24,327 nt of DNA from Desulfobacterales bacterium (GTDB lineage: Bacteria > Desulfobacterota > DSM-4660 > Desulfatiglandales > JALVZP01). The translations under genes were made by a program, and so were the position numbers. Positions 1 through 8,280 of this stretch are shown here, piece by piece. The notes beneath the pieces were generated by a model that worked only from the letters and a program-made list of their open reading frames with translations, was not told where the DNA came from and did no database searches. Within the stretch, counting starts at the first letter, position 1. Each line of letters starts with the position of its first letter. The stretch is from NCBI GenBank assembly GCA_027064285.1, contig JAMOPX010000003.1, positions 1 to 24,327 on the forward strand. Reading direction: 5' to 3'.

Positions 1-381
1 ATTGTTCTTCTGGGTCCAGAAGTAAAGTCCTTGAGGAATGGATGGGCAAGTATCTCTGATAGCTATGCAAAGATAAAAAAAGGAGAGGTTTATCTCTACA
101 ATATGTATATAAAGCCATATCCTTATACTCATCATATGCCTATTGATCCTACAAGGCCAAGAAAGCTTTTGTTGCATAAGAGAGAGATAGACAGGCTGAT
201 AGGTAAGACAGAGGAGAGAGGATATACTCTTATACCTGTTAAGGTATATTTTTCCCCAAGGGGATGGGCAAAGGTTCAGCTTGCCCTTGCAAAAGGAAAG
301 AAAAAATATGACAAAAGGCGAGAATTGAAAGAGAAAGAGCTAAAAAGAGAGCTTGAAAAGATAAAAAAGAGATATGGCTAA
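1..381 (+). CDS. smpB: SsrA-binding protein SmpB (5'-truncated by window edge)
   Basis: SmpB binds tmRNA and brings it to stalled ribosomes for trans-translation in the cytoplasm. Frame 1 is open from base 1 and reads GPEVKSLRNG, the family's (G)xEVKSLR motif, so the gene starts outside the window and the TTG at 31 is not its start. About 30 N-terminal residues are missing. Further family blocks are the central INxxIxPY-like segment (MYIKPYPYTHH), DPTRPRKLLLHKREI, the LIPVKVYFSPRGWAKV strand and GKKKYDKRRELKEKELKRE, followed by a basic helical tail ending in RYG. The C-terminus looks complete. The TAA stop at 379-381 overlaps the stop of the convergent carboxyltransferase gene, so there is no room for a separate terminator. 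No tmRNA gene is visible nearby. Confidence 0.95.
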   Translation: MVLLGPEVKSLRNGWASISDSYAKIKKGEVYLYNMYIKPYPYTHHMPIDPTRPRKLLLHKREIDRLIGKTEERGYTLIPVKVYFSPRGWAKVQLALAKGKKKYDKRRELKEKELKRELEKIKKRYG

Positions 382-2237
382 AAAAACAGCATCCGTACCT
401 TGGATCTTTTTACTTTTATGACAGGTCCTTTTGTCCTGCTGTAAAATTCCAGATATTTGGTTATTGTATATTTCATATCTTTTCTTTCAGATATCTCTTG
501 AATGCCTCTTACATCGTGAAAGTATTCTATCTTTTCATATATTTTTTTTGATATTTCATGCAAGTGCTCAGAACGGACTCTTTTTTCATCCACTTCAAAT
601 CCTCTTGATTTCATGACCCTAGGACCTGTAAATATAATAAGAGCACCTGGTTCTGCAATTATGACATCTCCCAAGGCAGCATAGCTAGCTATAGCTCCCC
701 CAGTAGATGGATCAGATAAGATTGATATAAAAGGCAATCCATGTTTCTTTAACTTGTTTACTGCTGCCACCACTTTTACCATCTGCATAAGTGCTGAGAT
801 TCCTTCATAAAGCCTTGCTCCACCTGAACAACACACACTCACAAGAGGAAGTGCCTCTTCTATTGCATATTCCACAGCTCTTCTGAATCTTTCTCCAAAG
901 ACTACTCCCATAGATCCACCACAGTAATAAAATGAGCTTATGGCTAAGACCACTTGAAAATTATTTATTCTGCCAGTGCCTGTAACAAGAGATTCTTTAA
1001 AGTCTGTTCTTCCCTCCTGTCTTGCCAAAAAATCCCTGTAGTATTCTGTTATGGAATCCTCATCCAGCAAGTCATCTACACTTAAGTTTCTGTCCATTTC
1101 ATGGAATGTGCCTGGATCAACCAAGCAATCTATCCATCCGCTTGCATCCAGTGGATATGAATATCCACAATAAGGACAAACATTATAGTTATCTACAAGC
1201 TCTTTGAGATTTATTAATCTTCCACACCCCTTTTTACCAGAATCATTTTCTTTTCCATCCCCACACTTTATAAATTCCTTTTTTACCATTTTAAGGGATA
1301 CTTCTCCATAGGAGTCACTCACCTCTGTGAGGCTTGAATAATTTATAATCTTTATATCTAAGGGAGGTTTTTTAAATGCTTTTTTAATGGGTTTTTCTAT
1401 ATACCTTTTCAGATCATATATAATCCCTGTCTTTTTATACACACCAAACTTCATTGCCCTCTCTTCTCTTCTTTTTATAAGCTTGGGTATCTTTATCTTG
1501 AATACCTCCTTTACAGCTGCTGTGAGGAACTGATAGATATTGTTTGCCATTTTATCACAATCAGCTACATTTTCAGGAGATGGTACTATGTAGTCTATTA
1601 CCCCAAGCCTTTTTAGTTCCTTGGCAGTTGGCTTTGAGATGTAAAGTGCTTCCTCTATCCGTCTCGGATCACGGAATATTATAGACGCCATGCTTTCTGG
1701 AGGTGCTGTGGCATATAGTGCATCTTCCATCTGACCCCTCACATCTGTAACCTGAATAGCTAAGGCGCCACCACTTCCTCCTTCCCCTAATATAAGAGAG
1801 AGACTCCTTATAGGAAGTAGAAGAAACTCTTTTATAAGATGTGCTATAAAAAATGCCTGAAACCTCTCTGCTGAATACATAGATATGTCTGCACCAAATG
1901 TATCTATTATAGTAAAGACTGCAGTTTCTTCTGGATCATCTTTTTTTGCTTCTTTTAATAGGCTTAAGATATAAGAATGATCATCTGCTGTAAGCATACC
2001 ATAGTTTAGAATCTTTAAATCCTGACTGCTTTTAAAGTCCTCTGGTTTGGGCTTTTGCTGGCCAATAACATACATTTTTTTTCCTGAGAAAGTACATTTT
2101 CCTGCTACAAGAGATTTAGAAGGGGTTTCAAGGGGTTCATAATCAGGGAATAATCTATTTATTATATCGCTTGCTCTTGGCCTTAAAAGATGGCGAGTCC
2201 TTTTTTTAAATATATCCACAAGACTTTCTTCTTTCAT
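378..2237 (-). CDS. accDA: Acetyl-CoA carboxylase carboxyltransferase, fused alpha-beta (AccA-AccD)
   Basis: It catalyses carboxyl transfer from carboxybiotin to acetyl-CoA, giving malonyl-CoA for fatty acid synthesis. The protein has 619 residues. Residues ~1-265 are AccA-like: GEGGSGG at 151-157, then YATAPPESMASIIFRD and KELKRLGVIDYIVPSP. Residues ~320-590 are AccD-like: a zinc ribbon (C325, C338, C354, C357), GGSMGVVFGERFRRAVE, SGGARLYEGISALMQM, DPSTGGAIASYAALGD and FTGPRV. The order is alpha then beta, the reverse of beta-alpha AccDA fusions. The first zinc pair is C-x12-C rather than the usual C-x2-C, through a Gly/Lys/Ser-rich insertion. I start at ATG 2237 because GGGGAG lies 6 nt upstream; the in-frame TTG at 2240 would sit too close. 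It follows the AsmA-like gene by about 60 nt. The biotin carrier and biotin carboxylase genes are not in the window. A related acyl-CoA carboxylase is less likely given the AccD zinc ribbon. Confidence 0.9.
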   Translation of the reverse strand: MKEESLVDIFKKRTRHLLRPRASDIINRLFPDYEPLETPSKSLVAGKCTFSGKKMYVIGQQKPKPEDFKSSQDLKILNYGMLTADDHSYILSLLKEAKKDDPEETAVFTIIDTFGADISMYSAERFQAFFIAHLIKEFLLLPIRSLSLILGEGGSGGALAIQVTDVRGQMEDALYATAPPESMASIIFRDPRRIEEALYISKPTAKELKRLGVIDYIVPSPENVADCDKMANNIYQFLTAAVKEVFKIKIPKLIKRREERAMKFGVYKKTGIIYDLKRYIEKPIKKAFKKPPLDIKIINYSSLTEVSDSYGEVSLKMVKKEFIKCGDGKENDSGKKGCGRLINLKELVDNYNVCPYCGYSYPLDASGWIDCLVDPGTFHEMDRNLSVDDLLDEDSITEYYRDFLARQEGRTDFKESLVTGTGRINNFQVVLAISSFYYCGGSMGVVFGERFRRAVEYAIEEALPLVSVCCSGGARLYEGISALMQMVKVVAAVNKLKKHGLPFISILSDPSTGGAIASYAALGDVIIAEPGALIIFTGPRVMKSRGFEVDEKRVRSEHLHEISKKIYEKIEYFHDVRGIQEISERKDMKYTITKYLEFYSRTKGPVIKVKRSKVRMLFF

Positions 2238-2243
2238 CAAGTT

Positions 2244-2249
2244 CTCCCC
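2244..2249 (-). promoter_or_regulatory. Ribosome binding site deciding the accAD start
   Basis: GGGGAG on the minus strand lies 6 nt before ATG 2237 and only 3 nt before the upstream in-frame TTG, so it supports the ATG. Confidence 0.6.
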
Positions 2250-2298
2250 AGAAAAAATCTTTGAATTTTTATCAAAAAAGAAAGGTTGTTATCAACTG

Positions 2299-5200
2299 TT
2301 AGTTTCCCCCTATATCTTCAAATATATGTGCTGGGGTAAGCAAGATCCTTTTAAATATATTTAAACTCCCTTTTACCAGATTTTGAATAGGTTTTTGTTC
2401 TACTTTTACATTACTAAGTGCCCCTTTTACTTCAAAATAATAAAGTGTAATCTTTTTGTCTTTTCCCGTAATTATATAGCCAACAACAGGGAGCTTGCTT
2501 ATGATAGTATCTATTGTCCCTAAGGGCTGGATTGCAATCCCCAAATCAATCCATTTCTTATTCAGGTCTAAATTCCCTTTTCCTGCTGCATTCAGTGCTT
2601 TGCTTTCAAGTATCATTTTGTCAGAGCTGATAACGCCGTTTTTTATAGATGCCTTTATTTTTATAAGCTTAAAAGGGACTCCGTCTTCAAATACAGACGA
2701 GGGGTCAAACTTCCATATATTAGCTAGGCTGAAAAAATCAAGTATCTTAAGTACTGGCTGGGCTTTGTATATTTTTCCATCTGTTATGGAGATCTTGAAT
2801 TTACCATTCATATGAGAAATGAACTGCTCTAATTGATCCGATTCTGTAAAGATATTAGCTTCTGCATTGATCTTTCCATCTATATATTTCTTTACTTCAA
2901 GACAGGAAAACATATGTTCCAGTGGCATGCTCTTCAATATAAGATGCATCTTATAGCCAGGCTTTTTTTTATCCGAATTTTTGGTCATACTCAGTTTTCC
3001 ATGATCCATATTGGCTAAAAGCTTCTTTATAAGAATATTCCCATCTTTCAAAGAAAATTCACCTTTTATTGGTTTAAAAATTATGTTTTTGCAAGCTGCT
3101 TTTAATATCTCCACATGTAGATCTAATTCAGATCCCTTTAAAAATTCATCTGAATTATTTTTCTTTTTTGGTTTTAAATCTTTCAATTTTATCAAATCAA
3201 GATAGTCTAATCTTGCATAAAGCCTTCCTTTTAATCCTTTCCATCCTTTTATCCATCCATTTAAATGAAGTGGATATTTTTCTATCTTTGCATTTAAGGA
3301 AGATATGCTCACTTTTCTGTCATAAAAGATAAGTTTCATATTGCAATCCTTTATAAAAGGACCATCTTTTTGAACAAAAACCTGTTCCGCACCAAATATG
3401 CCATACAAAGAGGTCTGAAATGGATCTGAAAATGTATATTCTGCTTTTAGATTTGTATTAACAAGGCCTTTTATTGAGGAAAGTATATCTGCATAACTGA
3501 TTCCCAGATCTTCTAAGTAAAGTCTTTTGGTTTTAATCTTTATCTTCAGCTTCTTTCTATTGCTTATTTCAGCTGAGGCGTAAAGATAGGATCTTTTTGA
3601 GCGAAAAAGAAATTCTTTTATGGATATCCTTTTTGGCCTATATTCTACAGAGAATTTTGTATAAAAAGGTGCTGGATTTAAACAAAATGAATAAAACCTA
3701 AGAGGTATCTTTTTCTTAGATGCTATTTTTCCTTTTATATACCAGATATCTTTTTTATTCTTTATACCTGCCTCTATTTTAAGCGGGCCTTTCACTGCTA
3801 TGTTGTTGCCTAAGTACTTTTTCAAAAGCTTCTGAAGCCTGAGATCACCAAAGACATTGACATCTATATTTTGAAAGTTCTGGTCTATATGTGTCAGTAC
3901 ATGAAGTGTCGAATCTCCTAAGGTAATGTCTCCCTTAAAGTGGTAGTTGGAGGCAGTATCTATCCAGAAGTTTCCTTTTTTTATGAAAAGGGCTTCGGGT
4001 ATTTTATTGGAAACTATCCTTGTATTGACAAAAAGGGCAGAAGAATTTTTGAATACAGGCATCTCCCATGATTCTTTATACTCACATACCACTGTTGTAT
4101 CCATCTTGCCTGACACTTCTTTTAGATCCTTAACTGCTTTTAATAAAGCATCTGGAGTAAATTCCATGTGAAGCTGTGCCATCAAGTCAGTAAGATTAAA
4201 TCTACCTTTAAGAAATAGATGATAGCTCCTTGATGAGTCATAGTAGAGGTCTTTTATCAGGAGACGAGCATCTTTTATCTCAGAAGAAGAAAGCTTAGCA
4301 TTTATATCTTTTATAAGAAGATTTCCTTCTTTAAGTATTAGTTTGCCATTTATATCCTTTAAGGGAAATTTTGCCCCTCTGGGTAGCATGTAAAGTCTGT
4401 CCATCAAAAGACTTCCTGAAAGTACACTTCTATTTGCTGGATCATCCAGATGCTTAAGCTGATCTGGTGTGCCATTAAGAGAGAATCTGATCTCCTTTAG
4501 ATCTCCTTTTTTTATTATTGGAAAAAGCCTTTTTTCAAGCCAGTCTGGAAGCAGGCAGGATGGAAATACCTTTTTAAATATATCCATGTTCATCCGAGAA
4601 GAGCTCATTTTAAGAGATATTAGAGGTGAACTTTTAGCCAAGGTGAGCTTAGAGTTTATCTCAAGCCTGAGCCCTTCACCAGATATGAGCATTGGCTGAA
4701 ACAGGAGCTCTTTTTCCTTGTATCTGCTTTTGAACTGAAGATTTAGATAAGGAAAACTATATTTTTTCTTCTGCTCATCTGTTCCTATGAGTAAAAACTC
4801 TGGTTTGTCAATTCTTATATTCCCACTGGCTTCTATTCTTTCAGAGGATAAGACATTTATACTAAATTTGCTAAAGGCACTTCCGTTTGAAAAGATTATT
4901 ATGTCTTTTTCTTTTATGCATGAAAGAGGAAAGTTATTCATACCTGCCTCAAATTTTGCTTGAATATCCTTATTTTTGTCAGTATATATGTTTCCTTTTA
5001 TATTTACAGGGAAAGGGTTATCTTTAAGGATTACTTTTGATTTCAGCTCTAAGGATATGTTTTTTTCTGAAACCCTTTTAACATAAAGGTATGTCTTCTT
5101 TACACTTACAGGAAAAGGTTTGATAGATATAGCTGCATCTTTTACATAAACAGTTGGAAGACAAGCAAGCAAAAGAAGGAGTTTTTCCTTAGGAAGACCT

Positions 5201-5574
5201 TTTTTCCCTGATGAAGAAAGATTTTCTTTATTTATCAGAATGCTTGGTTTTTCCAGGATAACGGTTTCTGGGATCAGCTTTCTCTTTATCAGCTTTGATA
5301 TTTTATAGTTAACGAAGATCTTGGGACAGGAAAAGCTAAATTCCTGCTGTTTTGATTGCACATATAACTGTTCTATTTTTATTCCTATGCCATGCCGCAA
5401 GCTTATTTTTATATATTTTGCGCGGATATTATAGCCTACTTTTTTAGATATCTTTTCTAATAGCTTGTTTTGAAAAGAAGGCTTGCTTATAAGTATCCCT
5501 GCTACTGCAAGCAGAGAAAAAAAGCAGAAAAACAATATACATACAGCTATTATTAATTCTTTTTTTCTACTCAA
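2299..5574 (-). CDS. YhdP/AsmA-like inner-membrane-anchored envelope protein
   Basis: This 1091-residue protein has one N-terminal hydrophobic segment (residues ~7-29, rich in I/L/F/C) after a short basic start (MSRKKE). The rest is a very long polar, beta-rich region, as in AsmA-clan proteins (YhdP, TamB, AsmA), which bridge the periplasm and are implicated in phospholipid transport. The C-terminal ~200 residues carry the family-type block: MNGKFKISITDGKIYK, then VLKILDFFSLANIW, GVISSDKMILESKALNAAG and LGTIDTIISKLPVVGYIITG. This resembles YhdP more than TamB. The start is TTG, with GAGAG 6 nt upstream and an in-frame TAA just before, so no earlier start is possible. A mobile hairpin element ends about 27 bp upstream, separating the gene from the NUDIX gene. 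Transcription must pass through that element or start in or near it. Partner and substrate cannot be told from sequence. Confidence 0.8.
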   Translation of the reverse strand: MSRKKELIIAVCILFFCFFSLLAVAGILISKPSFQNKLLEKISKKVGYNIRAKYIKISLRHGIGIKIEQLYVQSKQQEFSFSCPKIFVNYKISKLIKRKLIPETVILEKPSILINKENLSSSGKKGLPKEKLLLLLACLPTVYVKDAAISIKPFPVSVKKTYLYVKRVSEKNISLELKSKVILKDNPFPVNIKGNIYTDKNKDIQAKFEAGMNNFPLSCIKEKDIIIFSNGSAFSKFSINVLSSERIEASGNIRIDKPEFLLIGTDEQKKKYSFPYLNLQFKSRYKEKELLFQPMLISGEGLRLEINSKLTLAKSSPLISLKMSSSRMNMDIFKKVFPSCLLPDWLEKRLFPIIKKGDLKEIRFSLNGTPDQLKHLDDPANRSVLSGSLLMDRLYMLPRGAKFPLKDINGKLILKEGNLLIKDINAKLSSSEIKDARLLIKDLYYDSSRSYHLFLKGRFNLTDLMAQLHMEFTPDALLKAVKDLKEVSGKMDTTVVCEYKESWEMPVFKNSSALFVNTRIVSNKIPEALFIKKGNFWIDTASNYHFKGDITLGDSTLHVLTHIDQNFQNIDVNVFGDLRLQKLLKKYLGNNIAVKGPLKIEAGIKNKKDIWYIKGKIASKKKIPLRFYSFCLNPAPFYTKFSVEYRPKRISIKEFLFRSKRSYLYASAEISNRKKLKIKIKTKRLYLEDLGISYADILSSIKGLVNTNLKAEYTFSDPFQTSLYGIFGAEQVFVQKDGPFIKDCNMKLIFYDRKVSISSLNAKIEKYPLHLNGWIKGWKGLKGRLYARLDYLDLIKLKDLKPKKKNNSDEFLKGSELDLHVEILKAACKNIIFKPIKGEFSLKDGNILIKKLLANMDHGKLSMTKNSDKKKPGYKMHLILKSMPLEHMFSCLEVKKYIDGKINAEANIFTESDQLEQFISHMNGKFKISITDGKIYKAQPVLKILDFFSLANIWKFDPSSVFEDGVPFKLIKIKASIKNGVISSDKMILESKALNAAGKGNLDLNKKWIDLGIAIQPLGTIDTIISKLPVVGYIITGKDKKITLYYFEVKGALSNVKVEQKPIQNLVKGSLNIFKRILLTPAHIFEDIGGN

Positions 5575-5600
5575 AATTTACTCTCTTGCTCTCTTTTTTT

Positions 5601-5983
5601 TATAACTGACTTTACGCAAAAGTTTCTGTCTTATCTGTATGCAGTATAGGGGTAAGACCTGAAGTGGATATAGGGGCAAGGGGGTTTTTCGGATGCGACT
5701 GTCGAAAGGGCGCTGTCTCTTCGTGGCTTATCTGTGGGGGAAACCGCAGTCCGTCACTCCAGTCTCTCCAAAACAAACATAGTCTTTTACCAGACATCCA
5801 AGCCCATTGGTAAGCGTATTTGATTAACAGTTGAGTGACGGGAATGCGGAGAGGGCAGGTATCCCCCGCAGATAAGTCACAGAAGAGACCAGCCCGAGAG
5901 ACGTGGAGCAGACGAAAAACCCTCTTGCCCCTATACCGCATTCGCTGTCATTCCTCCTTCCTTTTGCGTAAGGTTAGTAAATA
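5601..5983. mobile_element. Hairpin-rich MITE-like element, copy A (383 bp, longest)
   Basis: This non-autonomous-looking element has terminal inverted repeats with core CTTACGCAAAAG (the left end reads TTTACGCAAAAG; the right end is inverted at about 5961-5973). Inside it, 5669-5760 and 5833-5938 are imperfect inverted arms around a loop at 5761-5832, so one strand can fold into a long hairpin. It is visibly more GC-rich than its surroundings. Copies B (16161-16382, opposite orientation) and C (19327-19627) share its ends but differ in internal length. I see no transposase and no clear target duplication. A 109-codon open frame spans the element on the minus strand (start 5941, stop 5612); I treat it as part of the repeat rather than a proven gene. 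Confidence 0.8.
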
Positions 5984-6412
5984 ATCTTTAAGAATTTTTG
6001 CATGGTCAAAGGCAAGCTCTTTTGGTAGATTTTCTCTATAAAATATCCCAGTTTCTTTTGCGTCATCTCCTGCCTTTGGTAGCCCTTTTGCCTGAGCCAC
6101 AAATACCACAGAAATGGTGTGAAATCTTGGGTCTCTTTTAGGATCAGAATATGCTCCAAGCTGATACTTCAACTGAACATCAAGGCCTGTTTCTTCCTTT
6201 GCTTCTCTTACTGCTGCTTGCTCCAAGCTTTCTCCATAATCTACAAAACCTCCGGGAATAGCCCATCCATATGGAGGGTTTTTTCTCTTTATAAGCACAA
6301 TAGGGATTCCATCCATATCAATCAGCTCTATGATTATATCCACGGTGGGGAATGGATTTTTATATTTTTCTACTACCTTACCGCAATGTGGACATATCAG
6401 TGCTTCTTTCAT
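5948..6412 (-). CDS. NUDIX hydrolase (ADP-ribose pyrophosphatase-like)
   Basis: This 154-residue protein is expected to hydrolyse a nucleoside-diphosphate-linked substrate, using Mg2+ bound by the Nudix box. The box is complete: G55, E61, then R69-E70-A-K-E73-E74-T-G76, spaced as GX5EX7REXXEEXG. The N-terminus has one CPHC knuckle (C7, C10), half of a zinc ribbon seen in some NUDIX proteins. The region DPRFHTISVVFVAQA is the usual strand after the box. The ATG overlaps the mnmG TGA in an ATGA, suggesting translational coupling. Oddly, the last ~10 codons and the TGA stop lie inside the terminal inverted repeat of mobile element copy A, so the native C-terminus appears to have been replaced. 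The substrate cannot be read from sequence; ADP-ribose or a related sugar nucleotide is the default guess. Confidence 0.9.
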   Translation of the reverse strand: MKEALICPHCGKVVEKYKNPFPTVDIIIELIDMDGIPIVLIKRKNPPYGWAIPGGFVDYGESLEQAAVREAKEETGLDVQLKYQLGAYSDPKRDPRFHTISVVFVAQAKGLPKAGDDAKETGIFYRENLPKELAFDHAKILKDYLLTLRKRKEE

Positions 6413-8280
6413 CTTTTTCCCTCTTTTTTTAGGTGTATTTGAAGTGCAATAATAGCTGCAGGAGTAATTCCAGGGATACGGGATGCCTGTCCCAGTGTTA
6501 ATGGTCTTACCTTAGAAAGCTTCTCTATTGCCTCCTTGGTCAGACCATGCACTTTTGTATAGTCTATGTTCTCTGGAATCTTTATTTCCTCTATTTTTTT
6601 TAGTTGCTCTACCTGTTTTTCCTGTCTTTTTATGTATCCTTCATACTTTATTCTTATTTCTACCTCATCCGCCACTTGGGAGTCCAGCTCTTTTAACTGC
6701 TCATCAAATACATATAGTTGATTAATTGATACTTCGGCTCTTTTCAAAAGATGGGCCAAGCTGATTGTATTCTTTATAGGAGCTGTTCCCATTTGCTTGA
6801 GCTTTTCTTGAACCAAAGGCTCTGGTCTTATCTTAAACTCATTTAATCTTTTTATCAGTGCTTCTACTTTTCTTCTCTTTTCACAGAAGGCTCTATATGT
6901 CTTTTCATCCACAAGACCAAATCTGTATCCTATGTCCATAAGCCTGAAGTCCGCATTATCTTCCCTCAATAAGAGCCTGTATTCTGCCCTTGAAGTAAAC
7001 ATCCTGTATGGTTCATCTGTGCCTTTTGTAACAAGGTCATCAATAAGAACACCAATATATGCCTGAGCTCTGCTCAATATAAGAGGCTGTTCCCCTCTTA
7101 TCTTTAATACCGCATTTATCCCTGCCATAAGACCCTGTGCTGCTGCTTCTTCATATCCAGTTGTTCCATTTATCTGACCTGCAAAGAAAAGTCCATTTAT
7201 AAGTTTGGTCTCTAAATTTGCCTTTATCTGGATAGGATTTATGTAGTCATGTTCAATTCCATAGCCCGGTCTTATGATTCTTGCTCTTTCTAATCCAGGT
7301 ATAGATCTTACCATTCTGAGCTGTATGTCTACAGGAAGGCTTGTGGATATACCATTTGGATATATTTCAACTGTGTCTAATCCTTCTGGTTCTAAAAATA
7401 TTTGATGTCGGGGCCTATCAGGAAATTTTACTATCTTATCCTCAATAGAGGGACAGTATCTAACACCTCTTGCTTTTATGATTCCTGTGTAAAGTGGGGA
7501 TCTATCAAGTCCTTCTCTTATTATATCGTGAGTCTTAGGGGTTGTATAAGTTATATAACAAGGTAATTGGGGTAGCTTTATTTCTTTTGTACTAAAGGAA
7601 AAAGGCTTGGGATTCTCGTCTCCCTTCTGAACCTCAAGGCCTGAGTAATCAATACTCTTACCATCAAGTCGTGGGGTTGTGCCTGTCTTAAAGCGATCTA
7701 TTTCAAAGCCCAGCTCCATCAGGTTTTCTGAAAGCCTGTTAGATGGGGGATCACCCATTCTTCCAGCAGGGAAATGGGTTAAACCTATATGTATAATCCC
7801 TCTTAAAAATGTTCCTGTGGTAAGGATGACTGTTTTTGAAAAGAATTTTTCTTTTATATTAGTCTCTACCCCATATACTTTTTTGTCTTTCACAAGAAGG
7901 CTTTCCACCATTGCCTGCCTTATGTGAATATTTTCCTGATTTTCCAGGACCTTTCTCATCCTCTTCTTATAAAGATACATATCGTTCTGGGTCCTTGTGC
8001 CTTGTACAGCAGGTCCTTTCTTGGTGTTGAGTCTTCTGAACTGGATTGCTGTTTCATCTGCATTCTTTGCCATTTCTCCGCCTAAGGCATCTATCTCTTT
8101 TACAAGATGTCCTTTTGCAAGACCTCCAATAGCAGGATTACAGCTCATCTGGGCTATATTGTCCACATTTATGGTCAGCAATAGCACCTTGTGCCCCATT
8201 CTTGCTATTGCAAGGGCTGCCTCACAGCCTGCATGTCCAGCTCCAACAACTATTGCATCGTATATGTCTTCAGCGCACAT
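6409..8280 (-). CDS. mnmG: tRNA uridine-5-carboxymethylaminomethyl modification enzyme MnmG (GidA)
   Basis: MnmG is the FAD-dependent partner of MnmE and modifies the wobble uridine (U34) of certain tRNAs. The 623-residue length is standard. The N-terminal Rossmann motif VGAGHAGCEAALAIARMG binds FAD. Family signatures follow: SCNPAIGGLAKGHLVKEIDALGG, FRRLNTKKGPAVQGTR, FKTGTTPRLDGKSID, PGYGIEHDYINP, FFAGQINGTTGYEEAAAQG and MFTSRAEYRLLLREDNAD. The C-terminal helical domain that contacts MnmE and tRNA ends in GQASRIPGITPAAIIALQIHLKK. Its start lies 11 nt inside the 3' end of the upstream 1547-residue gene, and its stop overlaps the NUDIX start, so the three genes are probably cotranscribed. mnmE is not in the window. 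Confidence 0.97.
   Translation of the reverse strand: MCAEDIYDAIVVGAGHAGCEAALAIARMGHKVLLLTINVDNIAQMSCNPAIGGLAKGHLVKEIDALGGEMAKNADETAIQFRRLNTKKGPAVQGTRTQNDMYLYKKRMRKVLENQENIHIRQAMVESLLVKDKKVYGVETNIKEKFFSKTVILTTGTFLRGIIHIGLTHFPAGRMGDPPSNRLSENLMELGFEIDRFKTGTTPRLDGKSIDYSGLEVQKGDENPKPFSFSTKEIKLPQLPCYITYTTPKTHDIIREGLDRSPLYTGIIKARGVRYCPSIEDKIVKFPDRPRHQIFLEPEGLDTVEIYPNGISTSLPVDIQLRMVRSIPGLERARIIRPGYGIEHDYINPIQIKANLETKLINGLFFAGQINGTTGYEEAAAQGLMAGINAVLKIRGEQPLILSRAQAYIGVLIDDLVTKGTDEPYRMFTSRAEYRLLLREDNADFRLMDIGYRFGLVDEKTYRAFCEKRRKVEALIKRLNEFKIRPEPLVQEKLKQMGTAPIKNTISLAHLLKRAEVSINQLYVFDEQLKELDSQVADEVEIRIKYEGYIKRQEKQVEQLKKIEEIKIPENIDYTKVHGLTKEAIEKLSKVRPLTLGQASRIPGITPAAIIALQIHLKKEGKR

Noticed and set aside
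31..33. TTG as the smpB start
   Set aside because: The frame is open to base 1 and already reads conserved SmpB residues upstream of 31.
382..440. Terminator between smpB and the carboxyltransferase gene
   Set aside because: Only a short AGGTCC/TCCT-like repeat inside coding sequence, with no GC-rich stem plus T-run.
5669..5938. CRISPR or tandem repeat array
   Set aside because: The symmetry is inverted, not direct, with only two arms and no regular spacers.
5612..5941. 109-codon open frame on the minus strand as an independent gene
   Set aside because: It lies wholly inside repeat copy A between its terminal repeats, its end comes from the terminal repeat, and copy C breaks it. I list it only as part of the element.
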